A stretch of 7,553 nucleotides of DNA from Bacillota bacterium (GTDB taxonomy: Bacteria; Bacillota_A; Clostridia; DSM-8532): positions 1 through 7,553 of the forward strand of contig JAFADM010000421.1 of assembly GCA_023424865.1 (NCBI GenBank), given 5' to 3'. The translations under genes and the position numbers were made by a program. The notes beneath the pieces are model-generated. The model was not told where the DNA came from, searched no databases, and saw only the letters and a program-made list of their open reading frames with translations. Shown here piece by piece: positions 1-4,353 of the stretch; within the stretch, counting starts at the first letter, position 1; the number at the start of each line of letters is the position of its first letter.

Positions 1-85
1 CCTTGGAAAGGTGGCCGTTGACAACACGGGAAACCGTCATGACGCTTACTCCCGCTTCTTTTGCAATATCTTTTAGCGTGATCAC
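1..85 (-). CDS. LacI-family transcriptional regulator, N-terminal fragment (runs off the left edge)
   Basis: Only the first 28 codons are present. From a GTG at 85-83 the reading is (M)ITL followed by KDIAKEAGVSVMTVSRVVNG and then HLSK, the classic LacI/GalR helix-turn-helix: helix 1 at about residues 5-11, recognition helix around VMTVSRVV, and the start of the hinge-helix linker. The start is supported by AAGGAG at 99-94, eight bases upstream. LacI-family proteins are sugar-responsive DNA-binding dimers, usually repressors, whose ligand-binding domain follows the part seen here. The gene is divergent from the transport operon and shares a control region holding three related operator-like sites, so it very likely regulates that operon and perhaps itself. 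The effector cannot be told, because the sensor domain lies outside the window. Confidence 0.93.
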   Translation of the reverse strand, partial: MITLKDIAKEAGVSVMTVSRVVNGHLSK

Positions 86-106
86 CGTAAACACTCCTTG
101 TATTCA

Positions 107-125
107 TTTAGTGTTATCGTTAAAA
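107..125. promoter_or_regulatory. Auxiliary operator-like site in the regulator leader
   Basis: TTTAGTGTTATCGTTA (107-122) is the exact reverse complement of 268-283, the right part of the main operator. GTTATCGTTAAAA (113-125) recurs exactly at 489-501. The site lies just upstream of the regulator's ribosome site, downstream of its predicted start point. Its own dyad symmetry around CG (118-119) is weaker than that of the main site. It may mediate autoregulation or act as a looping partner. Confidence 0.5.
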
Positions 126-156
126 TAAACTAATCTGTTAAGAATATATAATATAT

Positions 157-192
157 GAATCATATTATAGCTAAACTAAAGATGTATGGCAA
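157..192 (-). promoter_or_regulatory. Predicted promoter of the LacI-type regulator
   Basis: On the minus strand a -35 TTGCCA (192-187) is followed after 17 bases by a perfect -10 TATAAT (169-164). This puts transcription start near 157 and leaves a leader of about 70 bases before the GTG at 85. The start region falls in a 13-base palindrome (ATATGAATCATAT, 153-165). One copy of the operator core (107-125) would lie within the leader, so autoregulation is plausible. The call rests on sequence matches only. Confidence 0.6.
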
Positions 193-230
193 GAAAATTA
201 ATTTATATGTTAAAAGTGCACAAAAACGTA

Positions 231-266
231 TTGACACTGAGAGTGTAACATATTATATTTATAGTG
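231..266 (+). promoter_or_regulatory. Predicted sigma-A type promoter of the transport operon
   Basis: A perfect -35 TTGACA (231-236) is separated by 17 bases from TATATT (254-259). Transcription would start near 265-267, inside the palindromic operator at 262-281. The region is AT-rich and faces the first permease, leaving an untranslated leader of about 290 bases. An alternative -10, TATTAT at 251-256, would give a poor 14-base spacing. A second TTGACA at 299-304 has only a weak -10 downstream. Confidence 0.68.
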
Positions 267-281
267 GTAACGATAACACTA
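262..281. promoter_or_regulatory. LacI-family operator overlapping the operon start point
   Basis: TAGTGGTAACGATAACACTA is an imperfect 20-bp palindrome centred on CG (271-272). Eight of ten base pairs are symmetric; the exceptions are 267/276 and 270/273. A central CG with symmetric arms is typical of LacI/GalR operators. Its position over the predicted +1 fits repression by blocking RNA polymerase. The inner 14 bases (265-278) also match the catabolite-response consensus TGWNANCGNTNWCA at all but one defined position, so CcpA may compete for the site or be its real ligand. Confidence 0.65.
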
Positions 282-355
282 AAGTTTGCAATTATCCATT
301 GACATGAATAGAAAAGAACAGCTAAAAACCCAGATGTTTTATAATTTACCGCTGC

Positions 356-405
356 GATTCAAAGAAAATACCAGTATATGTAATATTTTGGATTAACTTT
401 GAATC
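356..405 (+). promoter_or_regulatory. Inverted repeat (possible leader hairpin)
   Basis: GATTCAAAG (356-364) pairs perfectly with CTTTGAATC (397-405). Inside, AAAATA (365-370) pairs with TATTTT (384-389) around a 13-base loop, leaving a 7-base bulge at 390-396. It lies in the operon's predicted 290-base leader. The stem is AT-rich and has no U-tract directly after it, so it is not an intrinsic terminator. It could be an RNA structure or a DNA-binding site. Confidence 0.4.
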
Positions 406-488
406 AAAAGATAAAGGGGAAATGACATAGAGGGAAGAGGTTTTGGAGTTTATGCCGTTTTAGTGCCTACTTTTTTATGATTCTCTGG

Positions 489-501
489 GTTATCGTTAAA
501 A
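489..501. promoter_or_regulatory. Auxiliary operator-like site upstream of the first permease
   Basis: GTTATCGTTAAAA is an exact 13-base direct copy of 113-125 and shares TTATCGTTA, inverted, with the main operator (268-276). It lies about 230 bases downstream of the predicted start point and 54 bases before the first gene. That position suits a roadblock or a distal looping operator. Symmetry around CG (494-495) is weak, so it is supported mainly as a repeat. Confidence 0.42.
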
Positions 502-543
502 CAATTTGTTTTGGCCATGGTTTTGTCTAATAAAATCGAATTT

Positions 544-550
544 CGGAGGA
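544..550 (+). promoter_or_regulatory. Ribosome-binding site that sets the start of the first permease
   Basis: CGGAGGA ends five bases before ATG 556. It selects this start over the in-frame ATG codons at 511 and 517, which lack a comparable site. Confidence 0.85.
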
Positions 551-555
551 TTTTC

Positions 556-1497
556 ATGAAAAACAGCCAATCTTCGACACATGGCATAATGAAAGGGCTG
601 GATTCTATCCGCAGAAACTGGGGCCTTTATCTGCTGCTTTTGCCGGCACTTGTTTTGACCATTTGTTTCGCGTATAAGCCAATGTACGGTGTAATCATTG
701 CCTTTAAGGACTTCAAGCCGGCTCTGGGAATTACGGACAGTCCCTGGGCAGATCCCTGGTTTAAATATTTTCTGAAGTTTTTCAAATCCTATCAGTTTTC
801 CGCCACCATTAAAAATACGTTGCTTATCAATGTGTACGGTCTTTTAGTGGCATTCCCTTTGCCGGTTATTCTGGCTCTTAACATTAATCAGATGCATGCG
901 ATGAGGTTCCGAAAAGTGTTTCAGACCGTAACCTATTTACCCCATTTTATTTCTACAGTGGTTATGGTGGGAATGATTATGCTGTTCCTTTCTCCGAGCA
1001 GCGGGCTTATCGGCAATATCAGCGCCCTGTTCGGTCAGACGGCTCCCAATCTTATGGCGAAGGCCGGCGCCTTTTCCAGCATTTATGTCTGGACGGATGT
1101 GTGGCAGCATGTGGGGTGGGACAGCATCATTTACATAGCGGCGCTTTCCGCAGTGGATCCGACGTTGTATGAGGCGGCCACGGTAGACGGTGCGAGCCGT
1201 TTTCAGAAGCTTTTAAAAATAGATATTCCCATGCTGATTCCCACGGCGGTGATTTTGCTGATTCTGCGGGTGGGCAATATGATGAGCATTGGGTTTGAAA
1301 AGGTATACCTGATGCAGAACGATATGAACTTAAGCGCCAGCGAGGTCATTTCAACCTATGTCTACCGGGTGGGGATAATAAGCACCCAGTACAGCTATTC
1401 CGCCGCCATCAACATGTTTAATACCATTATTAATTTTATACTGCTGATAACCGTTAACCAGATTTCCAAGCGCGTCAGCGAAAACAGTCTGTGGTAG
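556..1497 (+). CDS. Carbohydrate ABC transporter permease, LplB/YteP type
   Basis: A 313-residue integral membrane protein, one half of the channel of a sugar-oligosaccharide importer. After a short charged N-terminus the first membrane segment (about residues 22-40) runs into YKPMYGVIIAFKDF (40-53), a hallmark of LplB-type permeases. Further hydrophobic segments follow. The cytoplasmic EAA loop that docks the ATPase begins at residue 206: EAATVDGASRFQ, then IDIP. Length fits the family (about 300-320). The ATG at 556 is chosen for its ribosome site; an upstream in-frame extension to 511 adds 15 residues atypical of the family. It opens the operon and is followed 13 bases later by its partner permease. 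No ATPase gene is present, which is usual for this subfamily because a shared MsmX-like ATPase often serves it. Substrate specificity is not visible. Confidence 0.93.
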   Translation: MKNSQSSTHGIMKGLDSIRRNWGLYLLLLPALVLTICFAYKPMYGVIIAFKDFKPALGITDSPWADPWFKYFLKFFKSYQFSATIKNTLLINVYGLLVAFPLPVILALNINQMHAMRFRKVFQTVTYLPHFISTVVMVGMIMLFLSPSSGLIGNISALFGQTAPNLMAKAGAFSSIYVWTDVWQHVGWDSIIYIAALSAVDPTLYEAATVDGASRFQKLLKIDIPMLIPTAVILLILRVGNMMSIGFEKVYLMQNDMNLSASEVISTYVYRVGIISTQYSYSAAINMFNTIINFILLITVNQISKRVSENSLW

Positions 1498-1510
1498 GGG
1501 AGGTGATAGT

Positions 1511-2431
1511 GTGAATACAGTAGTAAAAGAAACCGTGACCGCCAAATCAAAAGTAAAAATTATCGGATCCGACCGGGTATTCAACCTTATTGTATACAGC
1601 TTTGCTGCGCTTTTGCTGGTAATTATTCTTTACCCCATCTACTTTATCGTTATTGCTTCCTTCAGTAACCCTTATGAGGTTTCAGGAGGGAATGTCTGGT
1701 TTTATCCGGTGGGGTTTACCCTGGACGGCTACAGGGAGCTTTTTAAACACGATGAAATCTGGACGGGGTACCGCAACACCATTATTTATACCATTGTGGG
1801 AACCCTGATCGGGCTTGTTGTAAATATCCCGGCGGCTTATGCCCTTTCAAGAAGAGATTTATTTGGGCGCAGGCTTATCGTTTTTATTTTTGTTTTTACC
1901 ATGTTTTTTAACGGCGGCTTAATTCCCACATATCTGACCATTCAGGAATTTCATCTTTACAATACCTTTTGGGTTATGGTGCTTCCGTTTTCCGTATCCG
2001 TCTATAATATGATTGTGGCGCGAACCTTCTTTTCCTCCAGTCTGCCGCCGGATTTATGGGATGCGGCACAGATTGACGGCTGTGGAAATCTGCGTTACTT
2101 TTTTCAAATTGTCCTCCCCCTGTCAAAGGCGGTCATTGCGGTTCTTGGCCTGTGGATTGCCGTCGGACACTGGAATTCCTATTTTAACGCTTTAATCTAT
2201 TTAAAAGACCGTTCACTTTATCCCTTACAGATAACCCTCAGGGATATATTAATCACAAACAATGTGCAAAGCGCTCTGGGAACCGGGGAAGCCGCCCAGA
2301 TAGCCCTGCGGCTTGCGGCGCTGATGCGCTATTCCGTTATTATTGTTTCTACCCTTCCCATCATGCTGTTTTATCCTTTTGTGCAGAAGTATTTCAATCA
2401 GGGCGTTATGATTGGTTCCGTCAAAGGTTAG
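1511..2431 (+). CDS. Carbohydrate ABC transporter permease, LplC/YtcP type
   Basis: A 306-residue second channel subunit, partner of the preceding permease. It starts with GTG behind GGAGGTGA (1499-1506). Membrane segments include about residues 23-48 (VYSFAALLLVIILYPIYFIV), followed by the periplasm-like loop WFYPVGFTLDGY. The family signature MFFNGGLIPTYL lies in the middle. The EAA-type ATPase-docking loop starts at residue 184: DAAQIDGCGNL, then IVLPLS. The C-terminus YFNQGVMIGSVKG is the conserved tail of LplC/YtcP permeases. The 13-base gap to the upstream gene indicates co-transcription and probable coupled translation. A structured 146-base spacer separates it from the binding protein. 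Confidence 0.94.
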   Translation: MNTVVKETVTAKSKVKIIGSDRVFNLIVYSFAALLLVIILYPIYFIVIASFSNPYEVSGGNVWFYPVGFTLDGYRELFKHDEIWTGYRNTIIYTIVGTLIGLVVNIPAAYALSRRDLFGRRLIVFIFVFTMFFNGGLIPTYLTIQEFHLYNTFWVMVLPFSVSVYNMIVARTFFSSSLPPDLWDAAQIDGCGNLRYFFQIVLPLSKAVIAVLGLWIAVGHWNSYFNALIYLKDRSLYPLQITLRDILITNNVQSALGTGEAAQIALRLAALMRYSVIIVSTLPIMLFYPFVQKYFNQGVMIGSVKG

Positions 2432-2433
2432 TA

Positions 2434-2528
2434 CCTCGTAAGGTTCCACAGATAAGTGGCTTAAATTACCTTGAGGCAACCCATTGGCCCCAGAACCGTT
2501 GAAGCGTTAAATGCGGGAGCGGGCCGAT
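2434..2528 (+). other. Structured spacer RNA between permease and binding-protein genes
   Basis: Two foldable elements fill the spacer. First, CCTC (2434-2437) pairs with GAGG (2473-2476), and AAGGT (2440-2444) with ACCTT (2468-2472). Nested inside, CCAC (2446-2449) pairs with GTGG (2456-2459). Second, ATTGGCCC (2483-2490) pairs with GGGCCGAT (2521-2528), with one G-U pair. Neither is followed by a U-tract, so a terminator is unlikely. Segment-specific mRNA processing or stabilisation, favouring the downstream binding protein, is the likeliest role (inference). Confidence 0.4.
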
Positions 2529-2577
2529 AACCATAGACACAAAAAAGCTTACCAACAATTAATAAGGAGGATGGATT

Positions 2578-4227
2578 ATGAAATCGCTTTTTAAGCAGCA
2601 AGTCAAAAGGAGCGCCGGGATCGTGCTGGCGGCAAGCATGCTTGTCACCCTGGCGTCGGGGTGCGGGAGCCAGGGTTCTTCATCCGGCAATGCTCCCACG
2701 GGTACGGCCAGCCCAACGCCCAGTGCGCAAGCCGGCAGCTTTAATTCAACAGGCCTTCCCATTGTCAACGAGCCTGTCACATTGAAGATCCTAACAACCC
2801 GATGGGGCAGTATGGGGGATTCCTTTGCCCAAAATACATGGCTGGTTGATTTGGAAAAAAGCACGAATGTTAAGCCGGAATGGCAGGTGCAGTCACTGAA
2901 TGACTGGGGAGAGCAGAAATCCATCCTGCTGGCCAGTCAGGATCTCCCCGATGTCATTATCGGGAGTCAGACCTTCAGCGATACGGATATATTGAATAAC
3001 GCCAGCCTGTTCCTGGACCTGACCGGATTGATTGAGGAATATATGCCTAATCTCAGCCAGGCGATGGAAGAGGTTCCTGAATTACGCTCCATTGTGACCT
3101 TTACCGACGGGAAAATCTATTCCCTGCCAAGAAAGCTGCCCGCACGTCCCCAAACCTGCAACCAGCCAATTATCAATAAAACCTGGCTTGATAATCTGGG
3201 CCTTGCCATACCCACAACCCTTGACGAGCTGACGGCAGTTTTGAAGGCCTTCAAGGACGGGGACGCCAACGGCAATGGCAATCCTGACGACGAATATCCT
3301 ATCAGCGGCTCCAAGGGGCTTCCCATGGATTTGCTTAATCCCTTTGGAATTACCGATTTAAACGGCTCGCACATGATGATTAACGCTGATGGAAGCCTTG
3401 TCTATTATCCTATTATTGAGAATTATAAGGAAGGTCTGAAGTGGCTGAATGAGCTGTACCAGCAGGGAATCATCGATGCCGAATCCTTTACTCAGGACAG
3501 TACCATGCAGGATGGGAAGCGCAAGAACGAGGCTGCTCCGCTGGTAGGCTTTGATTACGCGTGGACGCCCGACTCCCTGTTTGGTCAATGGTCCAGCCAA
3601 TACATAGCCCTTGCGCCCATCAAGGGGCCTGACGGCAAGCAGTATGCGGCCGGGGATTCCAATGGTATTTCCAGTATTGTACGCAACGAAGCCGAGATTA
3701 CAACCTTCTGCGAAAAGCCGGAGGTAGCAGCCCGCTGGCTTGATCAGTTCTATACCGGCGAGGCGAGCATCCAGAATTTCTGGGGCGCCATCGGCACCGT
3801 TGTTTCCGAAAACAGTGACGGAACCTACACCCTGAATGATCCTCCCCAGGGCACCAGTGCGGACGCCTGGTATTGGGATCAGAGCCTCCGTGATTTCGGA
3901 CCGAAATATGTGAGCTCGGAATTCCAGAAAAAAATCAGCCTTTCCCCTGTCAGCGGCGACGGCCTTAAAATGGAGCTGAGCAAGCTGGGCGATGCCTCTA
4001 TTACCACCCCTTATCCCAGCGTCATGTTTACGGCTGAAGAATCCGAGGAGCTTTCCAGTTTAAGTGCCGACATCAACAAATATGTGGATACCACCCGGGC
4101 AGACTGGGTGACAAACGGCGGCATCGATGAAGGCTGGGACGCCTACATTAAGCAGCTTAAGGATATGGGCCTGGACGACATGATTAAAATTTACACCGAC
4201 GCCTATACCCGCTATACCGGCAAATAA
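2578..4227 (+). CDS. Sugar ABC transporter solute-binding lipoprotein (LplA/YtcQ type)
   Basis: A 549-residue extracytoplasmic binding protein. The N-terminus has a basic stretch (KQQVKR), a hydrophobic core and a lipobox LASGC with the lipidated Cys at residue 29, so it is membrane-anchored. A Ser/Thr/Pro/Gly-rich linker (about 30-58) leads into VTLKILTTRW, the first strand of a type I periplasmic-binding fold. An EF-hand-like calcium loop sits at residues 227-238 (DGDANGNGNPDD), as in many large lipoproteins of this family. The length is typical of LplA/YtcQ proteins and longer than maltose-binding protein. AAGGAGG (2564-2570), seven bases upstream, fixes the ATG at 2578. It delivers the imported oligosaccharide to the two upstream permeases. 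The ligand is unknown, though the linked family 31 enzyme suggests an alpha-linked gluco- or xylo-oligosaccharide. Hairpins flank the gene on both sides. Confidence 0.95.
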   Translation: MKSLFKQQVKRSAGIVLAASMLVTLASGCGSQGSSSGNAPTGTASPTPSAQAGSFNSTGLPIVNEPVTLKILTTRWGSMGDSFAQNTWLVDLEKSTNVKPEWQVQSLNDWGEQKSILLASQDLPDVIIGSQTFSDTDILNNASLFLDLTGLIEEYMPNLSQAMEEVPELRSIVTFTDGKIYSLPRKLPARPQTCNQPIINKTWLDNLGLAIPTTLDELTAVLKAFKDGDANGNGNPDDEYPISGSKGLPMDLLNPFGITDLNGSHMMINADGSLVYYPIIENYKEGLKWLNELYQQGIIDAESFTQDSTMQDGKRKNEAAPLVGFDYAWTPDSLFGQWSSQYIALAPIKGPDGKQYAAGDSNGISSIVRNEAEITTFCEKPEVAARWLDQFYTGEASIQNFWGAIGTVVSENSDGTYTLNDPPQGTSADAWYWDQSLRDFGPKYVSSEFQKKISLSPVSGDGLKMELSKLGDASITTPYPSVMFTAEESEELSSLSADINKYVDTTRADWVTNGGIDEGWDAYIKQLKDMGLDDMIKIYTDAYTRYTGK

Positions 4228-4242
4228 GCTTGTTTCAGCTTG

Positions 4243-4288
4243 TCATGGAAGGCGGTGCGGGGGTGGCACCCGGCTCCGCCTTCCATGA
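4243..4288 (+). other. Strong intergenic hairpin after the binding-protein gene
   Basis: TCATGGAAGGCGG (4243-4255) pairs perfectly over 13 bp with CCGCCTTCCATGA (4276-4288). The loop can fold further: GC (4257-4258) with GC (4273-4274), and GGGT (4261-4264) with ACCC (4268-4271). It begins 15 bases after the binding-protein stop. No T-tract follows on either strand, so it is not a classic intrinsic terminator. It more likely protects the upstream mRNA from 3' decay or partly attenuates the enzyme genes (inference). It also argues against translation from the TTG at 4240. Confidence 0.72.
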
Positions 4289-4340
4289 TCATAAAACAAC
4301 CTAAACAGGGAAGAGGCTCAAGGCAAAAATCGATTGTAAC

Positions 4341-4346
4341 AGGAGA
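4341..4346 (+). promoter_or_regulatory. Ribosome-binding site that sets the start of the family 31 enzyme
   Basis: AGGAGA lies seven bases before ATG 4354. This start avoids the hairpin at 4243-4288 and removes 38 residues that do not look like family sequence. Confidence 0.85.
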
Positions 4347-4353
4347 ATCCATT

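Noticed and set aside
299..328. Second promoter with TTGACA at 299-304
   Set aside because: The only -10 candidates at suitable spacing are CTAAAA/TAAAAA, a poor match; the TATAAT at 340-345 has no -35 at suitable spacing.
422..463. Leader peptides ATG ACA TAG and ATG CCG TTT TAG
   Set aside because: With two and three sense codons they are too short to call as genes; mentioned only as an oddity of the leader.
511..555. N-terminal extension of the first permease to ATG 511
   Set aside because: There is no ribosome site before 511 or 517, whereas CGGAGGA precedes ATG 556, and the extra 15 residues are not family-like.
2499..2512. Catabolite-response-like sequence TTGAAGCGTTAAAT in the permease to lipoprotein spacer
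   Set aside because: It matches the core AAGCGTTAA but misses four defined consensus positions and has no promoter near it.
2559..2924. Minus-strand frame of 121 residues opposite the lipoprotein start
   Set aside because: It is antisense to the conserved signal peptide and linker region and shows no recognisable motifs.
4240..4353. TTG-started 38-residue extension of the family 31 enzyme
   Set aside because: It would start inside a strong hairpin region without a ribosome site; AGGAGA before ATG 4354 is a better start and the extension sequence is unlike a protein domain.
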